Assembly: GCF_963678635.1 (NCBI RefSeq)
Contig: NC_087064.1
Coordinates: forward strand, 45,121,346 to 45,185,345
Source of the DNA: Symsagittifera roscoffensis
Lineage: Eukaryota > Xenacoelomorpha > Acoela > Convolutidae
Length of the DNA stretch: 64,000 nucleotides
Direction: 5' to 3'
The position numbers were made by a program, and so were the translations under genes. Shown here one piece after another: positions 1-12,063 of this stretch. Within the stretch, counting starts at the first letter, position 1. Every line of letters begins with the position of its first letter. Below the pieces are notes generated by a model. That model had not been told where the DNA came from and searched no databases. It saw nothing but the letters and a program-made list of their open reading frames with translations.

Positions 1-3000
1 CGAAGGACATGATATGAAATGTTTCACGGGACACTGAATCACATGACGGAAACTTATATTACGATATCTTTTACACATTGAAATGACAATCTGTGCTTAT
101 CATGCATCGGCAACCTTCAAGGTATCTAATTTGCAAAATTTTCATTTTTAAGTTCACTATTTTTTTTCAACTTAATTATATAGTTGAGGGCTTTAATTTC
201 TGAACTCTTTTATTTCATTTTTCTACTTTTTGATATACCTATTTAAGCAAACCAAGAAGTGGGCTTGAAGTCAATAGGAAATTTTTGTTTCACAGTTGAA
301 ATTAGTCAGAAAAAGTTGTATGCTCAATCTGAATCATTCTAAGTTTTAAATGTTGTAATTAAGTGCTGAAATATTAATTGGAAATCTAAACCAGTCCCCA
401 AAAAGTCGCCAAACCTTAAAAAAAATTATCGCTACCCTTTAAAATTAACAGCAAAAGTTTGAGGCTGTAAATTAATCAGTTTTTAATATACAAAAGCCTT
501 GCATTTGAACAGAATGATGAGACAGATAGAGCTTTAGGCTGTAATAAACCCTGTTTTTGTGTTGAGGATAGTTTCAATGGATTTGGAGACAAAAAAAAAC
601 TTTCCCAATTTTTTTCTAAAATTCACACAAAAATCAAATTTTCTGAAAAAACCACAACTTTTAAGCGTATACTCCCATTGCTTGGGCTATAATTGTTTTT
701 TAATTTCTACGCTTGTCCTAATTAGGTATCAAATTACTCCTATAAAACTCATACCAAATTCACTTGAATTTAAAATGAGAACGAAAAATTTAAGCTAAAA
801 TTAAAAGAAAAAAAGTTTAAAAAAATTATTTTTTTTAAGTTTCGAACACAACCAGTAGAACTATACCTAAGATCCAATAACATTTACGGGTTTTTTGTTA
901 ATAGATTTCAGAGAATTTTTTCAAAATTTTTTCTTTCCTTTTTTCACAACTTAATAAGTTTGAGGTTTACCTTTTATTATTTTTTTTCACTTAAATTTAC
1001 AGAACGGGAGGCGCTCCCGAGGAGCGAAGCGACGAGCCCGCTGGTTTAGCTATTGCCCCTTAAACCAAAAAGCCCTGCCTTAATATTTCGAAGGACATGA
1101 TATGAAATGTTTCACGGGACACTGAATCACATGAAGGAAACTTTGATTCCGATATCTTTTACACATTCAAATGACAATCTATGCTTATCATGCATCGGCA
1201 AGTATCGAGGTATCTAATTTGCAAAATTTTCATTTTTAAAGTTCACTATTTTATTTCAACTGAATTATATAGTTGAGGGCTTTAATTTCTGAACACTTTT
1301 ATTTCATTTTTCTACTTTTTGATATACCTATTTAAGCAAACCAAGAAGTGGGCTTGAAGTCAATAGGAAATTTTTGCTTCACAGTTGAAATTAGTCTGAA
1401 AAAGTTTTGTGCTCAATCTGAATCATTCTAATTTTTAAATGTTGTAATTCAGTGCTGAAATATTAATTGGAAATCTAAACCAGTCCCCAAAAAGTCGCCA
1501 AACCTTAAAAAAATTTATCGCTACCCTTTAAAATTAACAGCAAAAGTTTGAGGCTGTAAATTAATCAGTTTTTAATATACAAAAGCCTTGCATTTGAACA
1601 GAATGATGAGACAGATAGAGCTTTAGGCTGTAATAAACCCTGTTTTTGTGTTGAGGATAGTTTCAATGGATTTGGAGACAAAAAAAAACTTTCCCAATTT
1701 TTTTCTAAAATTAACACATAAAATCAAATTTTCTGAAAAAATCACAACTTTTAAGCGTATACTCTCATTGATTGGGCTATAATTGTTTTTTAATTTCTAC
1801 GCTTGTCCTAATTAGGTATCAAATTACTCCTATAAAACTAATAACAAATTCACTTGAATTTAAAATGAGAACGAAAAATTTAAGCTAAAAATAAAAGAAA
1901 AAAAGTTTTAAAAAAATTATGTTTTTTAAGTTTCGAACACGACCAGTAGAACTATACCTAAGATCCTATAACATTTACGGGTTTTTTGTTAATAGATTTC
2001 AGAGAATTTTTTCAAAATTTTTTCTTTCTTTTTTTCACAACTTAATAAGTTTGAGGTTTTCCTTTTAGGTTTTTTTTTCACTTAAATTTACAGAACGGGA
2101 GGCGCTCCCGAGGAGCGAAGCGACGAGCCCGCCGGTTTAGCTATTGCCCCTTAAACCAAACAGCCCTGCCTTAATATTTCGAAGGACATGATATGAAATG
2201 TTTCACGGGACACTGAATCACATGAAGGAAACTTTGATTCCGATATCTTCTACACATTCAAATGACAATCTATGCTTATCATGCATCGACAACTATCGAG
2301 GTATCTAATTTGCAAAATCTTCATTTTTAAAGTTCACTATTTTATTTCAACTTAATTATATAGTTGAGGGCTTTAATTTCTGAACACTTTTATTTCATTT
2401 TTCTACTTTTTGATATACCTATTTAAGCAAACCAAGAAGTGGGCTTGAAGTCAATAGGAAATTTTTGTTTCACAGTTAAAAGTAGTCAGAAAAAGTTTTA
2501 TGCTCAATCTGAATCATTCTAATTTTTAAATGTTGTAATTCAGTGCTGAAATATTAATTGGAAATCTAAACCAGTCCCCAAAAAGTCGCCAAACCTTAAA
2601 AAAATTTATCGCTGCCCTTTAAAATTAACAGCAAAAGTTTGAGGCTGTAAATTAATCAGTTTTTAATATACAAAAGCCTTGCATTTGAACAGAATGATGA
2701 GACAGATAGAGCTTTAGGCTTTAATAAACCCTGTTTTTGTGTTGAGGATAGTTTCAATGGATTTGGAGACAAAAAAAAACTTTCCCAATTTTTTTCTAAA
2801 ATTCACACAAAAATCAAATTTTCTGAAAAAATCACAACTTTTAAGCGTATACTCTCATTGATTGGGCTATAATTGTTTTTTAATTTCTACGCTTGTCCTA
2901 ATTAGGTATCAAATTACTCCTATAAAACTCATACCAAATTCACTTGAATTTAAAATGAGAACGAAAATTTAAAGCTAAAAATAAAAGAAAAAAGTTTAAA

Positions 3001-6000
3001 AAAATTATGTTTTTTCAGTTTCGAACACGACCAGTAGAACTATACCTAAGATCCTATAACATTTACGGGTTTTTTGTTAATAGATTTCAGAGAATTTTTT
3101 CAAAATTTTTTCTTTCCTTTTTTCACAACTTAATAAGTTTGAGGTTTTCCTTTTAGGTTTTTTTTTCACTTAAATTTACAGAACGGGAGGCGCTCCCGAG
3201 GAGCGAAGCGACGAGCCCGCCGGTTTAGCTATTGCCCCTTAAACCAAACAGCCCTGCCTTAATATTTCGAAGGACATGATATGAAATGTTTCACGGGACA
3301 CTGAATCACATGAAGGAAACTTTGATTCCGATATCTTCTACACATTCAAATGACAATCTATGCTTATCATGCATCGGCAACTATCGAGGTATCTAATTTG
3401 CAAAATTTTCATTTTTAAAGTTCACCATTTTATTTCAACTTAATTATATAGTTGAGGGCTTTAATTTCTGAACACTTTTTCTTCATTTTTCTACTTTTTG
3501 ATATACCTATTTAAGCAAACCAAGAAGTGGGCTTGAAGTCAATAGGAAATTTTTGTTTCACAGTTGAAATTAGTCAGAAAAAGTTTTATGCTCAATCTGA
3601 ATCATTCTAATTTTTAAATGTTGTAATTCAGTGCTGAAATTTTAATTGGAAATCTAAACCAGTCCCCAAAAAGTCGCCAAACCTTAAAAAAATTTATCGC
3701 TACCCTTTAAAATTAACAGCAAAAACTTGAGGCTGTAAATTAATCAGTTTTTAATATACAAAAGCCTTGCATTTGAACAAAATGACGAGACAGATAGAGC
3801 TTTAGGCTGTAATAAACCCTGTTTTTGTGTTGAGGATAGTTTTAATGGATTTGGAGACAAAAAAAAACTTTCCCAATTTTTTTCTAAAATTCACACAAAA
3901 ATCAATTTTTCTGAAAAAATCACAATTTTTAAGCGTATACTTTCAATGATTGGGCTATAATTGTTTTTTAATTTCTACGCTTGTCCTAATTAGGTATCAA
4001 ATTACTCCTATAAAAATCATACCAAATTCACTTGAATTTAAAATGAGAACGAAAAATTTAAGCTAAAAATAAAAGAAAAAAAGTTAAAAGAAATTTATGT
4101 TTTTTAAGTTTCGAACACGACCAGTAGAACTATACCTAAGATCTTATAACATTTACGGGTTTTTTGTTAATAAATTTCAGAGAATTTTTTCAAAATTTTT
4201 TCTTTCCTTTTTTCACAACTTAATAAGTTTGAGGTTTTCCTTTTATTATTTTTTTTTCACTTAAATTTACAGAACGGGAGGCGCTCCCGAGGAGCGAAGC
4301 GACGAACCCGCCGGTTTAGCTATTGCCCCTAAACCAAACAGCCCTGCCTTAATATTTCGAAGGACATGATATGAAATGTTTCACGGGACACTGAATTACA
4401 TGAAGGAAACTTTGATTCCGATATCTTCTACACATTCAAATGACAATCTATGCTTATCATGCATCGGCAACTATCGAGGTATCTAATTTGCAAAATTTTT
4501 TTTCTAAAGTTCACTATTTTATTTCAACTTAATTATATAGTTGAGGGCTTTAATTTCTGAACACTTTTATTTCATTTTTCTACTTTTTGATAGACCTATT
4601 TAAGCAAACCAAGAAGTGGGCTTGAAGTCAATAAGAAATTTTTGTTTCACAGTTGAAATTAGTGAGAAAAATTTTTATGCTCAATCTGAATCATTCTTAT
4701 TTTTAAATGTTGTAATTCAGTGCTGAAATATCAATTGGAAATCTAAACCAGTCCCCAAAAAGTCGCCAAACCTTAAAAAAATTTATCGCTACCCTTTAAA
4801 ATTAACAGCAAAAGTTTGAGGCTGTAAATTAATCAGTTTTTAATATACAAAAGCCTTGCATTTGAACAGAATGATGAGACAGATAGAGCTTTAGGCTGTA
4901 ATAAACCCTGTTTTTGTGTTGAGGATAGTTTCAATGGATTTGGAGACAAAAAAAAACTTTCCCAATTTTTTTCTAAAATTCACACAAAAATTAAATTTTC
5001 TGAAAAAATCACAACTTTTAAGCGTATACTCTCATTGATTGGGCTATAATTGTTTTTTAATTTCTACGCTTGTCCTAATTAGGTATCAAATTACTCCTAT
5101 AAAACTCAAACCAAATTCACTTGAATTTAAAATGAGAACGAAAAATTTAAGCTAAAAATAAAAGAAAAAAGTTTAAAAAAAATATTTTTTTTAAGTTTCG
5201 AACACAACCAGTAGAACTATACCTAAGATCCTATAACATTTACGGGTTTTTTGTTAATAGATTTTAGAGAATTTTTTCAAAATTTTTTCTTTCCTTTTTT
5301 CACAACTTAATAAGTTTGAGGTTTTCCTTTTATCATTTTTTTTTCACTTAAATTTACAGAACGGGAGGCGTTCTCGAGGAGCGTATTGACGAGCCCGCCA
5401 ATTTAGCTATTGCTCCTTAAATCAAACGGCCCTGCCTTAATATTTCGAAGGACATGATATGAAATGTTTCACGGGACACTGAATCACATGAAGGAAACTT
5501 TGATTCCGATATCTTCTACACATTCAAATAACAATCTATGCTTATCATGCATCGGCAACTATCGAGGTATCTAATTTGCAAAATTTTTATCTCTAAGTTC
5601 ACTATTTTATTTCAACTTAATTATATAGTTGAGGGCTTTAATTTCTGAACACTTTTATTTCATTTTTCAACTTTTTGATATACCTATTTAAGCAAACCAA
5701 GAAGTGGGCTTGAAGTCAATAGGAAATTTTTGTTTCACAGTTGAAATTAGTCAGAAAAAGTTTTATGCTCAATCTGAATCATTCTAATTTTTAAATGTTG
5801 TAATTTAGTGCTGAAATATTAATTGGAAATCTAAACCAGTCCCCAAAAAGTCGCCAAACCTTAAAAAAATTTATCGCTACCCTTTAAAATTAACAGCAAA
5901 AGTTTGAGGCTGTAAATTAATCAGTTTTTAATATACAAAAGCCTTGCATTTGAACAGAATGATGAGACAGATAGAGCTTTAGGCTGTAATAAACCCTGTT

Positions 6001-9000
6001 TTTGTGTTGAGGATAGTTTCAATGGATTTGGAGACAAAAAAAACGTTCCCAATTTTTTTCTAAAATTCACACAAAAATCAAATTTTCTGAAAAAATCACA
6101 ACTTTTAAGCGTATACTCTCATTGATTGGGCTATAATTGTTTTTTAATTTCTACGCTTGTCCTAATAAGGTATCAAATTACTCCTATAAAAATCATGCCA
6201 CATTTACTTCAATTTAAAATGAGAACGAAATACTTAAGCTAAAAATGAAGGAAAAAAAGTTTAAAAAAATATGTTTTTTAAGTTTCGAACACGACCAGTA
6301 GAACTCTACCTAAGATCCTATAACATTTACGGGTTTTTTGTTAATAGATTTCAGAGAAATTTCTCAAAATTTTTTCTTTCCTTTTTTCACAACTTAATAA
6401 GTTTGAGATTTTCCTTTTATTATTTTTTTCACTTAAATTTACAGAACGGAAGGCGCTCCCGAGGAGCGAAGCGACGAGACCGCCGATTTAGCTATTGTCC
6501 CTTAAACTAAACGGCCCTGCCTTAATATTTCGAAGGACATGATATGAAATGTTTCACCGGACACTGAATCACATGAAGGAAACTTTGATTCCGACATCTT
6601 TTACACATTCAAATGACAATCTATGTTTATCATGCATCGGCATTCTTCAAGGTATCTAACTTGCAAAAATTTTATTTTTAAGTTCACTATTTTATTTCAA
6701 CTTAAGTATATAGTTGAGGGTTTCTTAATTTCTGAACACTTTTACTTCATATTTCTACTTTTTGATATACCTATTTAAGCAAACCAAGAAGTGGGCTTGA
6801 AATCAATATGAAATTTTTGTTTTACAGTTAAAATTGGTCAGAAAAAGTTTTAGGCTCAATCTGAATCCTTCTTAGTTTTAAATTTTGTAATTTATGCTGA
6901 AATATTAATTGGAAATCTAACCAGTCCCCAAAAAGTCGCCAAACCTTAAAAAAATTTATCGCTACCCTTTAAAATTAACAGCAAAAGTTTGAGGCTGTAA
7001 ATTAATCAGTTTTTATATACAAAAGCTTTGAATTTGAACAGAATGATGAGACAGATAGAGCTTTAAGCTGTAATAAACCCTGTTTTTGTGTTGAGGATAG
7101 TTTCAAGGGATTTGGAGACAAAAAAAAATTTTCCAAATTTTTTCTAATATTCACACAAAAATCAAACTTTCTAAAAAAATCACACATTCTTAAGCGTCTA
7201 CTCTCATTGATTGGGCTATAATTGTTTTTTAATTTCTACGGTTGTCCTAATTAGGCATCGAATTACTCCTATAAAATTCATACCAAATTCACTTGAATTT
7301 AAAATGAGAACGAAAAATTTAAGCTAAAAATAAAAGAAAAAAAGTTAAAAGAAATTTATGTTTTTTAAGTTTCGAACACGACCAGTGGAACTATGCCCGA
7401 GATCCTATAACATTTACGGGTTTTTTGTTAATAGATTTTGGAGAAATTTTTTAAATTTTGTTTTTCCTTTTTTCACAACTTAATAAGTTTGAGGTTTTCC
7501 TTTTATTATTTTTTTTTCACTTAAATTTACAGAACGGGAGGCGTTCTCGAGGAGCGTATTGACGAGCCCGCCAATTTAGCTATTGCTCCTTAAATCAAAC
7601 GGCCCTGCATTAATATTTCGAAAGACATGACATGAAATGTTTCTCGGGACACTGAATCACATGAAGGAAACTTTGATTACGATATCTTTTACACATTCAA
7701 ATAACAATCTATGCTTATCATGCATCGGCAACCTTCAAGGTATCTAATTTGCAAAATTTTTATCTCTAAGTTCACTATTTTATTTCAACTTAATTATATA
7801 GTTGAGGGCTTTAATTTCTGAACAATTTTATTTCATTTTTCTACTTTTTGATATACCTATTTAAGCAAACCAAGAAGTGGGCTTGAAGTCAATTGGAAAT
7901 TTTTGTTTCACAGTTGAAATTAGTCAAGAAACGTTTTATGCTCAATCTGAATCATTATAAGTTTTAAATTTTGTAATTTAGTGCTGAAAAATTAATTGGA
8001 AATCTAAACTATTCCCCAAAAAGTCACCAAACCTTAAAAAAATTTATCGCTACCCTTTAAAATTAACAGCACAAGTTTGAGGCTGTAAATTAATCAGTTT
8101 TTATTCTACAAAAGCCTTGCATTTGAACAGAATGATGAGACACATAGAGCTTTAGGCTGTAATAAACCCTGTTTTTGTGTTGAGGATAGTTTCAATGGAT
8201 TTGGAGACAAAAAAAATTTTCCCAATTTTTTTCTAATATTCACACAAAAATCAAATTTTCTGAAAAAATCACAACTTATAAGCATCTACTCTCATTGATC
8301 AGGTTAAAATTGTTTTTTAATTTTTACGCTTGTCTTAATTAGGTATCAAATAACTCCTGTAAAATTCATACCAAATTCACTTGAACTTAAAATGAGAACG
8401 AAAAATTTAAGCTAAAAATAAAGGAAAAAAAGTGTAAAAAAATTATGTTTTTTAAGTTTCGAACACAACCAGTAGAACTATGTCCGAGATCCTATAACAT
8501 TTACGGGTTTTTTGTTAATAGATTTCAGAGACATTTTTCAAAATTTTATTTTTCCTTTTTTCACAATTTAATAAGTCTGAGGTTTTCCTCTATTATTTTT
8601 TTTCACTTAAATTTACAGAACGGGAGGCCTTCCCGAGGAGCGTAGCGACGAGCCCGCCGGTTTTGCTTTTGCTCCTTAAACCAATAGGCCCTGCCTTAAT
8701 AATTCGAAAGACATGATATGAAATGTTTCACGGGACACTGAATCACATGAAGGAAACTTTGATTCCGACATCTTTTACACATTCAAATGACAATCTATGC
8801 TTATCATGCATCGGCAACCTTCAAGGTATCTAATTTGCAAAATTTTCGTTTTTAAGTTCACTATTTAATTTCAACTTAATTATATAGTTGATGGCTTTAA
8901 TTTCTGAACTCTTTTATTTCATATTTCTACTTTTTGATATACTTATTTAAGCAAACCAAGAAGTCGACTTGAAATCAGTAGGAAATTTTTGTTTCACAGT

Positions 9001-11283
9001 TAAAATTAGTCAGAAAAAGTTTTATGCTCAACCTGAATCATTCTAAGTTTTAAATGTTGTAATTTAGTGCTGAAAAATTAATTGGAAATCTAAACCAGTC
9101 CCCAAAAATTCGCCAAACCTTAAAAAAACTTATCGCTACCCTTTAAAATTAACAGCAACAGTTTGAGGCTGTAAATTAATCAGTTTTTAATATACAAAAG
9201 CCTTGCATTTGAACAGAATGATGAGACAGATAGAGCTTTAAGCTGTAATAAACCCTGTTTTTGTGTTGAGGATAGTTTCAATGGATTTGGAGACAAAAAA
9301 AAATTTTCCCAATTTTTTTCTAATATTCACACAAAAATCAAATTTTCTGAAAAGAATCACAACTTATAAGCGTATACTTTCATTGATTGGGCTATAATTG
9401 TATTTTAATTTCTACGCTTGTCCTAATTAGGTATCATATTACTCCTATAAAACTCATACCAAATTCACTTGAATTTAAAATGAGAACGAAAAATTTAAGC
9501 TAAAAATAAAAGAAAAAAATTAAAAAAATTATGTTTTTTAAGTTTCGAACACGACCAGTAGAACTATACCTAAGATCCTATAACATTTACGGGTTTTTTG
9601 TTAATAGATTTCAGAGAATTTTTTCAAATTTTTTTCTTTCCTTTTTTCACAACTTAATAAGTTTGAGGTTTTCCTTTTAGGTTTTTTTTTCACTTAAATT
9701 TACAGAACGGGAGGCCTTCCCGAGGAGCGTAGCGACGAGCCCGCCGGTTTTGCTTTTGCTCCTTAAACCAATAGGCCCTGCCTTAATAATTCGAAAGACA
9801 TGATATGAAATGTTTCACGGGACACTGAATCACATGAAGGAAACTTTGATTCCGACATCTTTTACACATTCAAATGACAATCTATGCTTATCATGCATCG
9901 GCAACCTTCAAGGTATCTAATTTGCAAAATTTTCGTTTTTAAGTTCACTATTTAATTTCAACTTAATTATATAGTTGATGGCTTTAATTTCTGAACTCTT
10001 TTATTTCATATTTCTACTTTTTGATATACTTATTTAAGCAAACCAAGAAGTCGACTTGAAATCAGTAGGAAATTTTTGTTTCACAGTTAAAATTAGTCAG
10101 AAAAAGTTTTATGCTCAACCTGAATCATTCTAAGTTTTAAATGTTGTAATTTAGTGCTGAAAAATTAATTGGAAATCTAAACCAGTCCCCAAAAATTCGC
10201 CAAACCTTAAAAAAAACTTATCGCTACCCTTTAAAATTAACAGCAACAGTTTGAGGCTGTAAATTAATCAGTTTTTAATATACAAAAGCCTTGCATTTGA
10301 ACAGAATGATGAGACAGATAGAGCTTTAAGCTGTAATAAACCCTGTTTTTGTGTTGAGGATAGTTTCAATGGATTTGGAGACAAAAAAAAATTTTCCCAA
10401 TTTTTTTCTAATATTCACACAAAAATCAAATTTTCTGAAAAGAATCACAACTTATAAGCGTATACTTTCATTGATTGGGCTATAATTGTATTTTAATTTC
10501 TACGCTTGTCCTAATTAGGTATCATATTACTCCTATAAAACTCATACCAAATTCACTTGAATTTAAAATGAGAACGAAAAATTTAAGCTAAAAATAAAAG
10601 AAAAAAATTAAAAAAATTATGTTTTTTAAGTTTCGAACACGACCAGTAGAACTATACCTAAGATCCTATAACATTTACGGGTTTTTTGTTAATAGATTTC
10701 AGAGAATTTTTTCAAATTTTTTTCTTTCCTTTTTTCACAACTTAATAAGTTTGAGGTTTTCCTTTTAGGTTTTTTTTTCACTTAAATTTACAGAACGGGA
10801 GGCGCTCCCGAGGAGCGAAGCGACGAGTTCGCCGGTTTAGCTATTGCCCCTAAACCATACAGCCCTGCCTTAATAATTCAAAGGACATGATATGAAATGC
10901 TTCACGGGACACTGAATCACATGAAGGAAACTTTGATTCCGACATCTTTTACTTATTCAATTGACAATCTATGCTTATCATGCAACGGCAACCTTCAAGG
11001 TATCTAATTTGCAAAATTTTCATTTTTAAGTTCACTATTTTATTTCAACTTAAGTATATAGTTGGGGGCTTTAATTTCTGAACACTTTTACTTCATATTT
11101 CTACTTTTTGATATGCCCATTTAAGCAAACCAAGAGGTGGGCTCGAAATCATTAGAAAATTACAGTTTCACAGTTAAAATTAGTCAGTAAAATTTTCAGG
11201 CTCCTTCTGAATCATTCTAAAATTTAAATTTTGTAATTAAAAGATGAAATCTTAATTGAAAATCTAAACCAGTTCATTACGTC
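1..11283. repeat. Satellite array, about 10.4 tandem units of about 1,088 bp
   Basis: The same unit recurs head to tail. The anchor word CGAAGGACATGATATG (or a near variant) starts at 1, 1089, 2180, 3268, 4358, 5446, 6531, 7619, 8705, 9792 and 10879, giving periods of 1,085-1,091 bp. The array is open at the left edge and breaks off near 11,283 inside the eleventh unit. Units are AT-rich with poly-A/poly-T tracts, but each ends with a GC-rich patch of about 70 bp holding the stem GGGAG/CTCCC around GCG followed by GAGGAGCGAAGCGACGAG. The units starting at 8705 and 9792 are almost identical, and the last unit is the most diverged. Short open frames in some units (for example 6271-6510 and 8445-8645) are not kept across units, so I do not call genes. 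A satellite or intergenic repeat fits; a repeated non-coding RNA gene cannot be excluded. Confidence 0.95.
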
Positions 11284-11660
11284 GCCAATCCGTGTTATTT
11301 CAATAGTCAGATTTGACTATTAGTGTACATGGATTCCAAATTCAAATGATATAACATGCACATGCCATGGATTCCGCGTTCAAATACTCGCATGGCGGCA
11401 CGAACAGGCATATACGCAAAATCCCGGAATCCGGGACAATCAATTAAACCACCGAAAATTGGCAAAATCCCGGAATCCATGGTATAGCGAACAATTACTT
11501 GAATTCGGAATCCAGGACATGGTCCCGGAATCCGAGCCATTTTTACTCAACCACTAAACAAATAGTTGCTAAACAAATAGTTGATAAATTCAATACACTA
11601 TAACCATGGAATCCAAGACGTTGGAATCCAGTGAGAAAAATGGCATGGAATCCAAGACTT
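11284..11660. repeat. Cluster of GGAATCC/GGATTCC words
   Basis: Right after the satellite breaks off, at least nine copies of GGAATCC or its complement lie within about 330 bp (near 11330, 11364, 11434, 11470, 11505, 11526, 11606, 11623 and 11645). Most sit in the contexts CCCGGAATCC or CATGGATTCC and occur in both orientations. The same words recur in the foldback repeats at 16430-16790 and 19735-20480, so this is probably a related repeat. The rest of the stretch up to the SET gene at 12064 shows no gene. Confidence 0.6.
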
Positions 11661-12063
11661 TTATATTTTTGAATTAATCTGGCAGAAGTTTACAGTTTTT
11701 CAGCAATTTGATTCCATCTTTTTTGTTTAGTTTGTCCTACAAGTTATTATAACTGCAACTATAATATACGTGCTATAATACTGTATTCCTATGAAAAAAG
11801 TTGTGGGTACAATCGTTTGATCAAACTTAGTTATAACTACTAACTAATTAGTTACTAAGTAATTAGTAATTTCGAGCGTGCCGAAATACTGTACATGTAC
11901 TTCGATGAAAAAAGTTGTGGGTGCAAATGTTTGAACTACTACTAGTAGTAACTACACGTATGTAACATACAGGATGTTGAACATAAAATATATGGAACTT
12001 CCATTGAATGGGTGTAACACAACTTGAAAAGTTTCTAAGGTAAAAAAGCTGAGCTTGTGAACC

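Noticed and set aside
6271-8645. Open frames of 66-79 codons in satellite units (6271-6510, 8445-8645, and 559-798 in the first unit)
   Set aside because: They are not conserved across units, are low-complexity Phe/Leu-rich, and differ by frameshifts between units.
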